DNA from: Luteolibacter sp. Y139
GTDB lineage: Bacteria; Verrucomicrobiota; Verrucomicrobiia; Verrucomicrobiales; Akkermansiaceae
Length of the DNA: 64,000 nucleotides
Direction: 5' to 3'
Assembly: GCF_038066715.1 (NCBI RefSeq)
Contig: NZ_JBBUKT010000003.1
Location: forward strand, 1 to 64,000
Shown here: piece after piece, positions 34,779-46,262 of the stretch
Layout of the letters: the number at the start of each line of letters is the position of its first letter
Position numbering within the stretch: the stretch's first letter is position 1
Made by a program: the position numbers and the translations under genes
The notes under the pieces: model-generated
Told to the model about the DNA's origin: nothing
Database searches by the model: none
What the model saw: only the letters and a program-made list of their open reading frames with translations

Positions 34779-36560
34779 TTAGGGGTTTCCATACAGCGGT
34801 CCGTACTGCGCACATGCACGGAAATCCGCACTTTCCAAGTCAGCAGTGCCAAAGGCTCGCCATGCGCTCGGGCGGAAAATCCGCTCCTCGCTGACATTGT
34901 GCATGTAGACCGGGATCCGCAGCATTGAGGCCAGAGTCAGGTAAAGGTGGCCGATGTGGCCGTGACTCATCACGCAGTGGTTCGCGCCCCAATGGTTCAT
35001 CACCTCATAGGCGCTACGGAAAGGACCCCGGCCATTAAGAATCGGTGCGAACCAAGTGGTTGGCCAAGTTGGGTTGGTCCGCTGGTCGAGCGCGTCATGC
35101 ACATCTTCCGGCAAATCGATCGTGTGCCCCTCCGCGATCTGGAGCGCCGGACCAAGGCCATCCACCAGGTTCAGCCGGATCATCGTCGCCGGCATGCCAC
35201 CGCGCGTGCGGAACCGGGTGCTCAGCCCGCCGCCGGGGAAATACTCGGTGATCGAGGGATGCCAGATCGTCGCCTTGAGGCACTCCTCCACCTCCGCATC
35301 AGTGATGTCCCAAAACGGCTTCATCGCCGGTACCCCGCCAATCTCTTGCTCACCAGTCCCATCCAGCGCCGCCGGACCGGAATTGATCAGGTGAAGGATG
35401 CCATCCTGCACCAGCGGATGACTGAAGTTCTTGCCGCTCGCCTGCTCAATCGCCGTCGAACTCCAATACGTCCGCAGGTCCGCGAAAATCTGCGCCGTAT
35501 GCGTGAGCAGCCAGCCGAACAGCATGCCCGCCCCATTGAGCGCATCGTTCTCAGTCGCCACGATGTAAGGCGCGCGCTTCCCATTCCAGTCGAAGGACGA
35601 ATTCAGGATCGCCTCAAGGAAGTCGCCGTTCGGAAAGTGATCCGTCCACTGCCGCTGCCCTTGGAAGCCCGCCGCGATGGCGTTGTGCCCCTGCGCCTGC
35701 TCGCCCAAACCCATCTCGGCTAGCCGCGGATTCCCCACCATCAGGTCCCGCGCGATCAGAGCCATCTTCACGCTGTCCTCCCACTCGCTGTCGATCTGCC
35801 CCCGGCTGCGGGTCGTATCCGGTGAGTTGTAATCCTTCCCCTCGGGGCAGTTCGCCTTCACCCACGCCAGCGCCTTTTCATACTCCGCGGGGTCATACCA
35901 GCCCTTCCGCATCCGCCCGGCGAACTCGCTCATGTCGATCGCCTCGACCCGCATCCCCAGCCACTTTTCCCACATCGCCGGATCCACCACCGAACCCGCG
36001 ATCCCCATCGAGGTGCCACCCATCGAAAGATACGACTTCCCCCGCATGATCGCCACCGCGAGCCCGCAGCGCACGAAGTTCAAAAGCTTCTCCCGCACAT
36101 CCGCCGGGATCTCGGAATCACTCGCCGCCTGCACATCCTGCCCGTAGATGCCGAATGCCGGCAGCCCCTTCTGCGTGTGCCCGGCCAGCACCGCCGCCAG
36201 ATAAACCGCACCCGGTCGCTCGGTCCCGTTGAAGCCCCACACCGCCTTCGGCACGTGCGGGTCCATGTCCATCGTCTCCGAGCCGTAGCACCAGCACGGC
36301 GTCACCGTCAGCGACACGCCCGCATTCTCGCGCCGGAACTTATCCGCGCACGCCGCCGCCTCCCTCACCCCACCGATGCAACTGTCCGCAATGACGCACT
36401 CGACCGGTGAGCCATCCGGATAACGCAGCTCGCGGGCGATCAAATCAGCCACCGCACGGGCCTGCTGGAGCGTGCGTTCCTCCAGCGATTCACGCACGCC
36501 GCCAAGACGGCCATCGATCGTCGGACGGATGCCCACCTTGGGAAAGGGCGAGAGTTTCAT
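34779..36560 (-). CDS. fucI: L-fucose isomerase
   Basis: A 593-residue isomerase, close to the 591 of E. coli FucI. The metal-binding/catalytic residues fall at the same numbers as in E. coli: Glu337 ('TEND'), Asp361 ('FADLRTYW') and His528 ('NHCV'). It converts L-fucose to L-fuculose (EC 5.3.1.25) using Mn2+. First gene of the transport operon (fucI, binding protein, unknown secreted protein, ATPase, permease), divergent from an AraC regulator and a class II aldolase. No kinase is present in the locus. Confidence 0.95.
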   Translation of the reverse strand: MKLSPFPKVGIRPTIDGRLGGVRESLEERTLQQARAVADLIARELRYPDGSPVECVIADSCIGGVREAAACADKFRRENAGVSLTVTPCWCYGSETMDMDPHVPKAVWGFNGTERPGAVYLAAVLAGHTQKGLPAFGIYGQDVQAASDSEIPADVREKLLNFVRCGLAVAIMRGKSYLSMGGTSMGIAGSVVDPAMWEKWLGMRVEAIDMSEFAGRMRKGWYDPAEYEKALAWVKANCPEGKDYNSPDTTRSRGQIDSEWEDSVKMALIARDLMVGNPRLAEMGLGEQAQGHNAIAAGFQGQRQWTDHFPNGDFLEAILNSSFDWNGKRAPYIVATENDALNGAGMLFGWLLTHTAQIFADLRTYWSSTAIEQASGKNFSHPLVQDGILHLINSGPAALDGTGEQEIGGVPAMKPFWDITDAEVEECLKATIWHPSITEYFPGGGLSTRFRTRGGMPATMIRLNLVDGLGPALQIAEGHTIDLPEDVHDALDQRTNPTWPTTWFAPILNGRGPFRSAYEVMNHWGANHCVMSHGHIGHLYLTLASMLRIPVYMHNVSEERIFRPSAWRAFGTADLESADFRACAQYGPLYGNP

Positions 36561-36646
36561 GAGCGCGACGCTGCGCCCGCCCCGCCGCCCTTGTCACGAA
36601 GGAAATGGAGATCCTTGTCAGTCAAATACCACTTTTAACCTGCCAA

Positions 36647-36674
36647 CAATGGATCATTCTTTCCATCAATGGAT
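36647..36674. promoter_or_regulatory. AraC-type direct repeat site
   Basis: Two copies of CAATGGAT (36647-36654 and 36667-36674) with start-to-start spacing of 20 bp, in the 108-bp fucI/araC intergenic space. Same-face direct repeats at about 21 bp are typical half-sites of AraC-family dimers. The second copy overlaps the first possible ATG of the regulator gene. Confidence 0.5.
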
Positions 36675-37607
36675 TTTTTTGCTTCCATCAACTCATCCCT
36701 TCAGCACACAAAACCCATCGTGAGCCCGACCGATCCCAATGTGAACCCCGCGACTTTCATGTCGAGGCAGGTCGAGTCCTCGCGGGTCTTCTTCTACGAC
36801 GAACCGGAGCCCGGCGATTTCGAGGTGAAGTGCGGCGGCTTCGAGCGCTGCCGTCCTGATTACCGCATCGATCGCACGGACTTTCCATGGTACGTCATCG
36901 AATTCGTCCACGGAGGCAAAGGGAAGGTCGTGCTGAATGGCGTCGAAACCCCGCTACGCTCCGGCGACTTCTTCCTCTACGGCCCCGGCATCGAGCACCA
37001 CATCAAGACCGACCCCGACAAGCTGCTGCTGAAGTACTTCGTCGGTTTCTGGGGACCCGCCGCGGAGGAATTCTTGGAGCGCTACGAACTCAAAATGGGC
37101 GTGGTCTCCCACTGCCTGAAGTCCGAGCCGATCCGTCGCGCCTTCGACACCCTGATCGACCGCGGCTCGCGGAACTCGAAATACTCGCGCCCGATCTGCA
37201 CCGCCATCATCCAGCAGCTCCTGCTAATGTGCCGCGAGGATGCCGTCGACGCCGGCAGCACCGAGACCCGCGCCTTCGCCACCTTCAGCCGCGTGAAGCA
37301 GTGCATCGAGCAGAACTACCTCGACCTCGGCACCCTCGAAGCCGTCGCCAAGGCCTGCGACCTCGACGCCCCCTACCTCTGCCGACTCTTCTCCCGCTTC
37401 CACGACGAAAGCCCCTACCAATTCCTCACCCGCCTGCGCATGCAGCACGCCGCCTCCCTCCTCCTCGAAGGCAGCAGCTCGGTGAAGGAAGTCGCCGCCG
37501 CCTGCGGCTTCCCCGACCCCTTCCACTTCTCGCGCGTCTTCAAATCCGTCCACCGCGTCCCCCCCTCCCGCTTCCGCGACGCCATGCACGACAAGCTCCC
37601 GCGCTGA
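36669..37607 (+). CDS. AraC-family transcriptional regulator
   Basis: A protein of up to 312 residues. A cupin-like effector-binding domain (about residues 35-170; 'GGKGKVVLNG', 'SGDFFLYGPG') precedes a C-terminal double helix-turn-helix (about 215-305; 'LEAVAKACDLDAPYLCRLFSRF', 'VKEVAAACGFPDPFHFSRVFK', partly quoted). It likely senses a sugar and regulates the divergent fuc operon and the aldolase 10 bp downstream. The start is uncertain: ATG 36669 overlaps an operator-like repeat, and GTG 36720 or ATG 36759 are alternatives. Confidence 0.88.
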   Translation: MDFFASINSSLQHTKPIVSPTDPNVNPATFMSRQVESSRVFFYDEPEPGDFEVKCGGFERCRPDYRIDRTDFPWYVIEFVHGGKGKVVLNGVETPLRSGDFFLYGPGIEHHIKTDPDKLLLKYFVGFWGPAAEEFLERYELKMGVVSHCLKSEPIRRAFDTLIDRGSRNSKYSRPICTAIIQQLLLMCREDAVDAGSTETRAFATFSRVKQCIEQNYLDLGTLEAVAKACDLDAPYLCRLFSRFHDESPYQFLTRLRMQHAASLLLEGSSSVKEVAAACGFPDPFHFSRVFKSVHRVPPSRFRDAMHDKLPR

Positions 37608-37616
37608 TCCACTTTC

Positions 37617-38372
37617 ATGTCTCCCGCCGAAGAACTCGTCCAACTGTCCCGCGAACTCGGTCGCGAGGACCGCCACCTCGCCATCCTCGGCGAAGGCAAT
37701 ACCTCCCACGACCTCGGCGACGGCACCTTTCTCGTCAAAGCCTCCGGCACCTCCCTCGGCACGCTTTCCACCGATGGACTCTCGCGCGTCTCCCACGAGA
37801 AAGTCGACGCCCTCCTCTCCCGCGAAGACATCACCGAGCAGGAAATCGAAGACGGCCTCGTCGCCTGCCTCGCCGACCCGGCTCACAAGAAACCCTCGGT
37901 CGAAACCTTCCTCCACTCGCTCTGCCTCCGCGAACCCGGCGTGAAATGGACCGGCCACACCCACACCACCTCGGTGCTGGGCATCCTCGCCAGCAAGCAC
38001 GGAGCACAACCCTTCCTCCGCCACGTCTGCCCGGACGCCATCGTCGTCTGCGGCCGCCACGTCCTGACCATCCCCTACATCAATCCCGGCCTCGACCTCG
38101 CCCGCGCTGTCCGCGATGGCCTCGCCAGATTCCGCGCCGAACACGGCAGGCCGCCAAAGGTCATCCTCATGGAAAACCACGGCCCCGTCGCCCTCGGCTC
38201 CAGCAGCAAGGAAGTCCTGAACATCATGCTGATGCTCGACAAATGGGCCCGCGTCCTCCTCGGCACCTTCGCCGCCGGCGGCCCGAATTTCCTCCCCGAA
38301 GAAGAAGCCGCGAAAATCGACAGCCGCCTCGACGAGGCCTACCGGCGGAAGATGATCGAGGCAAAGGCCTGA
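37617..38372 (+). CDS. class II aldolase, fuculose-phosphate aldolase-like
   Basis: A 251-residue class II aldolase/adducin protein. The Zn ligands are seen as His114 and His116 in 'GHTHTTS' and His188 in 'ENHGP'; the catalytic Glu is likely Glu96 in 'SVETFLH'. L-fuculose-1-phosphate aldolase (FucA, 215 residues) has the same arrangement; this protein is longer. It would cleave fuculose-1-phosphate to DHAP and lactaldehyde. It follows the AraC gene by 10 bp and is divergent from fucI, so it is probably co-regulated. Closely related rhamnulose-phosphate aldolases cannot be excluded. Confidence 0.8.
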   Translation: MSPAEELVQLSRELGREDRHLAILGEGNTSHDLGDGTFLVKASGTSLGTLSTDGLSRVSHEKVDALLSREDITEQEIEDGLVACLADPAHKKPSVETFLHSLCLREPGVKWTGHTHTTSVLGILASKHGAQPFLRHVCPDAIVVCGRHVLTIPYINPGLDLARAVRDGLARFRAEHGRPPKVILMENHGPVALGSSSKEVLNIMLMLDKWARVLLGTFAAGGPNFLPEEEAAKIDSRLDEAYRRKMIEAKA

Positions 38373-38386
38373 CCTCAGCCTGCCGG

Positions 38387-38866
38387 CTACTTCTGCCCCG
38401 TGGTCTTCTTGACCGCGTCGACGCATTTGCCGATCGCCGCCAGCGACTCCTCATCGGCGTTCGGTCCACAAGTGAGAGTCACGACGAGTCCCTGCGCTTC
38501 CTTGATCTTCTGACCCGGAGGAAACGCGGGGAAGCGGACAGTGCGCACCGTCAGCTCCCCCTTCTTCTCGGTCTTATCCTCGAAGGCCGGAATCTCGGTC
38601 GCATCGCGAACCGCCACGTCGAGCTCGATCAAGTCGTCCGAGGCCGGGCAATCGGGTGCCGCCCGTTCGTGAGTGCCCGCTCCGCGAAGCACGAAGCCCC
38701 GGTTGGTATTCCGGAGCACGGCACCCAAGTTGTTCTCCATCACCGGAACGTAGCATTCCTTGAAGAGCGCCACCGGACTGTCTAAGGGATTCTTCGCATC
38801 GTCTTTTGCCCCGGCGGGCAAAAGACAGGAAGCGATGATGAGAGGGAGGAAAAAACCGGGTTTCAT
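38387..38866 (-). CDS. secreted hypothetical protein, 159 aa
   Basis: A 159-residue protein with a signal peptide (about 1-20, 'IIASCLLPAGA'), which could be lipidated at Cys 14. The body is beta-rich with two Cys residues (in 'PDCPASDD' and 'TLTCGPN'). No family is recognised. Convergent with the aldolase gene, 14 bp apart. Confidence 0.55.
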   Translation of the reverse strand: MKPGFFLPLIIASCLLPAGAKDDAKNPLDSPVALFKECYVPVMENNLGAVLRNTNRGFVLRGAGTHERAAPDCPASDDLIELDVAVRDATEIPAFEDKTEKKGELTVRTVRFPAFPPGQKIKEAQGLVVTLTCGPNADEESLAAIGKCVDAVKKTTGQK

Positions 38867-38885
38867 CGGCGACGATACGCCGCAC

Positions 38886-39962
38886 TTATCGGGACTTCCT
38901 CACCGGACGGCCGGTTGCATCAATGATCGTCGGCGTAACCGCCAGCACCATCCGCGATCCATCCGCTCGCGTTTTGGTCGCAATTCTCGTCCCGCCATCC
39001 GGGGTCTGCCCCACCGCAACAATAGCGACAGGCTTGCCGTCTCGAATCGTCTGATCGAACTCAGCCTTCACCTGAACGCCCAAACCTAACAAATAGGCCT
39101 GGAAGCGGAGCCTCTTTCCAAAATCCTGAACTGTCGAAGGGTCATCGAACCTCGTGTCACCTTCCCATTGCGGAACATATTCCTGAACTCCCGGGATCTG
39201 GCGCAACTGAGCGAGATCATGGTCGGACGCAATGCCATTCGCCGGGACCGTCCACGATTGGCCGGCAGGGATCTCGAAAGTCCGATAGCTCAAGTGATAC
39301 TGCAGGGGAATTTGCTGCACCATCGAATCCACCATGCCTGACGTCATGACCCGGTCGGATGGACTGCGGGTTTCCACATGAAAGCGCGATCCCACGACGG
39401 TCAGCCGCGTGGACGGGTCGAGCGAAACGCCCCGCTTCTCAAAGGCACCGCGGGCACCCCATTTCCGGTCGTAGCCGCCCCCGGCGACCCGGCTAAGAAA
39501 ATCAGGCGGGACCGAGAGCGTCTCCTGCATGAGTCGGTTGTTATCGCGGGAAACCTTTGGCACCTGGAATTGGTAAACATTGCCACGCCTCTTCCAATCC
39601 AACCCCGAGGTCGCCGCGATCTCGCGGACCGCATGCTCAAAATTGTCACCCGCGCGGAAATTCAGCGGCCGCTCGTATCCCGCCGGCACTTCATACGTCA
39701 GGTCGAGCGGCACCTCGCCCGCCTTCCGGCAGCTGGATCGATACTCGCGGTCCAACTTTTCCAGCGCCGCTTTCGTCCCCAAACCCTGCACATACACGGT
39801 CTTTTCGAGGTAAAACTCATCGAGCTGCTCCGCCCGGTGGATCTTCCGGCCATCCTCCGCCACGGCACGATTTCCGGAAACCGACGTCGCGCACGAGGTG
39901 ATCGCGCCAATCGAAATCGCCACCAGCAAGGCCTTGGACATGAATGCAGGACTCTTCTTCAT
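38886..39962 (-). CDS. STN-like lipoprotein, tandem paralogue 1
   Basis: A 358-residue lipoprotein: signal peptide with 'ITSC' lipobox (Cys 24). Residues 95-135 ('PLNFRAGDNFEHAVREIAATSGL') resemble an STN-like ligand-binding strand-helix module found at the start of secretins and TonB receptors. The C-terminal third is beta-rich and ends with 'IIDATGRPVRKSR'. No secretin pore domain is present. Its neighbour at 40079 is about half identical, so they arose by tandem duplication. Function unknown; outer-membrane attached. Confidence 0.7.
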   Translation of the reverse strand: MKKSPAFMSKALLVAISIGAITSCATSVSGNRAVAEDGRKIHRAEQLDEFYLEKTVYVQGLGTKAALEKLDREYRSSCRKAGEVPLDLTYEVPAGYERPLNFRAGDNFEHAVREIAATSGLDWKRRGNVYQFQVPKVSRDNNRLMQETLSVPPDFLSRVAGGGYDRKWGARGAFEKRGVSLDPSTRLTVVGSRFHVETRSPSDRVMTSGMVDSMVQQIPLQYHLSYRTFEIPAGQSWTVPANGIASDHDLAQLRQIPGVQEYVPQWEGDTRFDDPSTVQDFGKRLRFQAYLLGLGVQVKAEFDQTIRDGKPVAIVAVGQTPDGGTRIATKTRADGSRMVLAVTPTIIDATGRPVRKSR

Positions 39963-40078
39963 CTTCCCACCATCTGGAAGCGCCTATCTCCGGTCAATCA
40001 AGTTCCCCGGCATTCCCAAGCCCCATGGCCAGCACTTCCACCCGCGGGAGATGATCAAGGCGAAGGCCTGGTCGTGCG

Positions 40079-41134
40079 CTATCGACTCCGCTTCACCGGC
40101 CGAAGCGTCGCATCGACGGCCGTCGGTGTAACCGCCACCACCACCCGCGAACCATCCGGCCGGGTCTGGCTTGCGATTCGTGTCACTCCATCCGGAGTTT
40201 GACCCTCGACGACGACCGGCCGACTGCCCGGCGCCGCTTGGTCGAACACAGCTTTCCCCTGAACACCCAAGCCGAGAAAGCCGAACTGAACGGAAAGCTT
40301 TCCTCCCTCGATATACCCTTGGGACGGCTTGTTTGACCTGAGATCGAATGGCTGGGCGATCTCTTTGACGCCCCGAATCCGGCGTAGCTTGGCCAAGTCT
40401 TCACCTGAAATAATGCCGTTTTCAGGTCCATCCCACGATCTACCGGCCGGGATCTCGAAGGTCTGCGTCTCCAGGCGGATTTCCAGAGGATAACCCTTTT
40501 TGACAATTTCAACTGTCCCGAAAATGGCAGCCGCATCACCTCGATCCCGCGTTTCCAACCCAAGCCATGAGTCTTTCATCGTCAAGCGGGTGGATTTGTC
40601 AAAGGACACACCCCGCCTCTCGAATGCCACACTTACCGGCAGTCGCGTGTCCTGAGGCTCGTCACTGATTCGATGCACGAAATCAGGCGGCACCTGATAC
40701 TTCTGCCGCACAAGCCCGTCTCCACCCCGCGGAGCTTGGAAGTGGTAGGTGTTGCCACGCCGCGCCACCTCAAGCTTCGAGGTCGCTGCGATCTCCGCGA
40801 CGCCTTGCTCAAAGCTCTCGGTCACCGTGAAATTCAGCGGTTGGTGGTATCCCGCCGGCACCTCGTAGGCCAGGCCCAGCGGCACCTCGCCCGCTTTCCG
40901 GCAGGTTTCCCGATAGGCTCGGTCCAGTTTCTGGAGCGCCGCCTTCGTCCCCAGCCCATCCAGCTTCACCGGCTCCTTGAGGTAAAAGTCATTGAGCTGC
41001 TCCGGCCGGTGAATCGCCCGGCCATCGGCCGCCACCGCCCGATCTCGGGAAACCGAAGTCGTGCACGACGCCATCGCGCCGATCGAGACGGCAGCCAGCA
41101 AGGCCTTGGGCAAGAATGCGGGACTCTTCTTCAT
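40079..41134 (-). CDS. STN-like lipoprotein, tandem paralogue 2
   Basis: A 351-residue lipoprotein with the same leader as the previous gene ('MKKSPAF...KALLA', Cys in 'MASC'), the same N-terminal 'RAIHRPEQLNDFYL' region, an STN-like segment ('PLNFTVTESFEQGVAEIAATSKL') and the same end 'VDATLRPVKRSR'. The central regions diverge more. The start is placed at the second Met of a Met-Met pair, matching the paralogue. The 116-bp spacing and same strand suggest one transcription unit. Confidence 0.7.
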   Translation of the reverse strand: MKKSPAFLPKALLAAVSIGAMASCTTSVSRDRAVAADGRAIHRPEQLNDFYLKEPVKLDGLGTKAALQKLDRAYRETCRKAGEVPLGLAYEVPAGYHQPLNFTVTESFEQGVAEIAATSKLEVARRGNTYHFQAPRGGDGLVRQKYQVPPDFVHRISDEPQDTRLPVSVAFERRGVSFDKSTRLTMKDSWLGLETRDRGDAAAIFGTVEIVKKGYPLEIRLETQTFEIPAGRSWDGPENGIISGEDLAKLRRIRGVKEIAQPFDLRSNKPSQGYIEGGKLSVQFGFLGLGVQGKAVFDQAAPGSRPVVVEGQTPDGVTRIASQTRPDGSRVVVAVTPTAVDATLRPVKRSR

Positions 41135-41312
41135 CATTAATAGAATCCGAAGCCGTCGCCATCCGGTCAACCCGGATTCCCGCCATGAAAGCCCCGTCCT
41201 AGCGGGCTTCCGGGGCATGGTGAAAAGAGTGTCAATCCAACCCTTTACAACCCCGGCTGACCCTGCGAAACACCGCGAAATTTACCCCCCACGCGCCTAA
41301 CCTCGTCCCGCC

Positions 41313-44603
<3,291 letters not shown>

Positions 44604-44630
44604 TACCCTCCCACTTCCTCACATTCTCAA

Positions 44631-44681
44631 ATGTCCCAACGGGACATCTCATAGAAGCCCGGCACTACGTGCCGGGCTTTT
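44631..44681 (+). terminator. twin-hairpin terminator after carB
   Basis: A first hairpin ATGTCCC-AAC-GGGACAT (44631-44647), then AAGCCCGGCAC/GTGCCGGGCTT with a 3-nt loop (44655-44679) followed by TTTTGATTT. The second is a canonical rho-independent terminator for carB. Confidence 0.85.
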
Positions 44682-44693
44682 GATTTACGGATC

Positions 44694-45620
44694 TTACTTC
44701 TTATCCAAATTCGCCTTCATCTCCTCATCCGTCGGCGTCTTGCTCGGCACTCCCTTCTCCGGTACCTCCACCTTCGCAATCCAAGCGATCGCATTGAGCA
44801 CGATCCCCCGGTGATCATCATTCTGCCAGTTCTTGTGAAAGTGCCCGCCGGAAAACCCAAAGGCACGCACCTTCCCACCCTTCGCCTCGTGCTCGAACGC
44901 CCACATTACATGCTGCGGCTCCTTGCGCTCTAACACGGCCTTGCGCACCTCCGGATTGCCCGAATGAAACCCATCCGGCCGCGACAAGGTCTCCGGCCCA
45001 GGCAAGTCACTGAGGATCGGCGTCACCTCATCCATCTTCTCACGGAAGCGCATGTGGTAGTACCACTCGTCGCGAATCTTGAAGTCACCGATCCCGCGGC
45101 TGATCTCATGTTTCGCTGGCTTGAAGGACGCATCCCACTCCGGATTCACCGACCAGCCACCTTCGAAATACCCACCGATCAAATCAAGGAAGGCATTCCC
45201 CGGCTCCCCCTTCGGGATCTCCACGGCGTAGTGAATGCAACCAATCCCCGTGCCCGCATCCGCAATCTGCCGGAGCTTCGGCAAATGCTTGATCGCCGGA
45301 TGACCGTCACCGCCATCCGCATAAAACACCACCGCCGCAGCCCCATCGAAGACCGACTCGTCCTTCGGCCAGCCATCAGTCACCACCACCGCCTCCACCG
45401 GCAGCCCGCTCTTGTTCAAGTCCTCGGCCAATAGCATGCACCCGGCGCGATGCTCGTGCTCACCCGGCCCATGGCTCGGAACTCCCGCCACGAAGACGAT
45501 TTTCTTTTTCACCACAGCCTCAGCCTTTGCAGGCTCAGCCAGGCTCGGGGTCACAAATGCAAGGGTAGCCGCGGCCACGCAGCCGAGGGCGACAAACAAG
45601 AAACGCGAGTTTTTCAGCAT
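44694..45620 (-). CDS. secreted ThuA-domain protein
   Basis: A 308-residue protein with signal peptide (about 1-28) and a ThuA (trehalose-utilisation, class I glutamine amidotransferase-like) domain at about residues 40-290. Typical features are the N-terminal 'IVFVAGVPSHGPGEHEH' strand and His-rich loop, 'AAAVVFYADGGDGHP', and 'VRAFGFSGGHFHKNW' near the end. In PVC bacteria ThuA proteins are secreted and linked to sugar metabolism, but catalysis is unproven. A hairpin GGAGTTC/GAACTCC (45622-45647) lies just upstream. Confidence 0.85.
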   Translation of the reverse strand: MLKNSRFLFVALGCVAAATLAFVTPSLAEPAKAEAVVKKKIVFVAGVPSHGPGEHEHRAGCMLLAEDLNKSGLPVEAVVVTDGWPKDESVFDGAAAVVFYADGGDGHPAIKHLPKLRQIADAGTGIGCIHYAVEIPKGEPGNAFLDLIGGYFEGGWSVNPEWDASFKPAKHEISRGIGDFKIRDEWYYHMRFREKMDEVTPILSDLPGPETLSRPDGFHSGNPEVRKAVLERKEPQHVMWAFEHEAKGGKVRAFGFSGGHFHKNWQNDDHRGIVLNAIAWIAKVEVPEKGVPSKTPTDEEMKANLDKK

Positions 45621-45664
45621 CGGAGTTCACCATACACGGCGAACTCCCGACGCATTTCAAGGTC

Positions 45665-46144
45665 TCACTCCGTCGGCAACCCAGCCTCTTTCCAAGCCGC
45701 GAACCCGCCCTCGAGAATCGCCACGTCATAACCCTTCGCGGCCACCTTCTCCGCCACCGCACGCGCGTCCGGGCACCCGGCATCCGTGCAATAAATCACC
45801 ACCGGCTTCCCCGCCGCCTTCGCCGCCCGCATCTCGGTCTCGCTCTGGGAAAGACGTTTGTCGAACTCATGCCGCGGCCATGAGATCGACCCGGGAATCT
45901 CTCCGAAACCCGCGACGAATCCCGGCCGCGCATCGTAGATGAGGACCGTACCCGCCTGCTGCCGAGGAAAGAAGGTCGCCATGCTCATCACCGTCAGCTT
46001 GCCGGCCTTCACGGCAGGTGTCGCGGGCTTGGCGGGAGCCGCCGACGGCTTCGCGGCAACCGGCGGCACCGCCGTCACGGGTGCCGGTGCTTTGTCCTGA
46101 CAAGCAGCGATAAGGACGACGCCAACGGCGACGAGCGATTTCAT
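45665..46144 (-). CDS. rhodanese-like lipoprotein
   Basis: A 159-residue lipoprotein: leader with 'LIAAC' (Cys 15), a Pro/Ala-rich linker of about 35 residues, then a rhodanese domain (about 50-155). The active-site loop is 'YCTDAGCPDA', where the first Cys is in the catalytic position and a second Cys follows four residues later. It may transfer sulfane sulfur or sense redox at the envelope. Same strand as the ThuA gene, 44 bp apart. Confidence 0.8.
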   Translation of the reverse strand: MKSLVAVGVVLIAACQDKAPAPVTAVPPVAAKPSAAPAKPATPAVKAGKLTVMSMATFFPRQQAGTVLIYDARPGFVAGFGEIPGSISWPRHEFDKRLSQSETEMRAAKAAGKPVVIYCTDAGCPDARAVAEKVAAKGYDVAILEGGFAAWKEAGLPTE

Positions 46145-46262
46145 GGCGGGATTCCAGCGCGTCTTCCCGTCCCCCGCAAAGGCGGATTCTCCATGGTGGC
46201 AGAAATGCCCGCATTTTCCCGAATGGTCGGCGGCACCGGTTCTGCTACGTTCCGCCGCTACC

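Noticed and set aside
36887..38785. 632-residue plus-strand frame overlapping the AraC and aldolase genes
   Set aside because: Runs of Arg and Pro only; the AraC and aldolase frames are conserved proteins.
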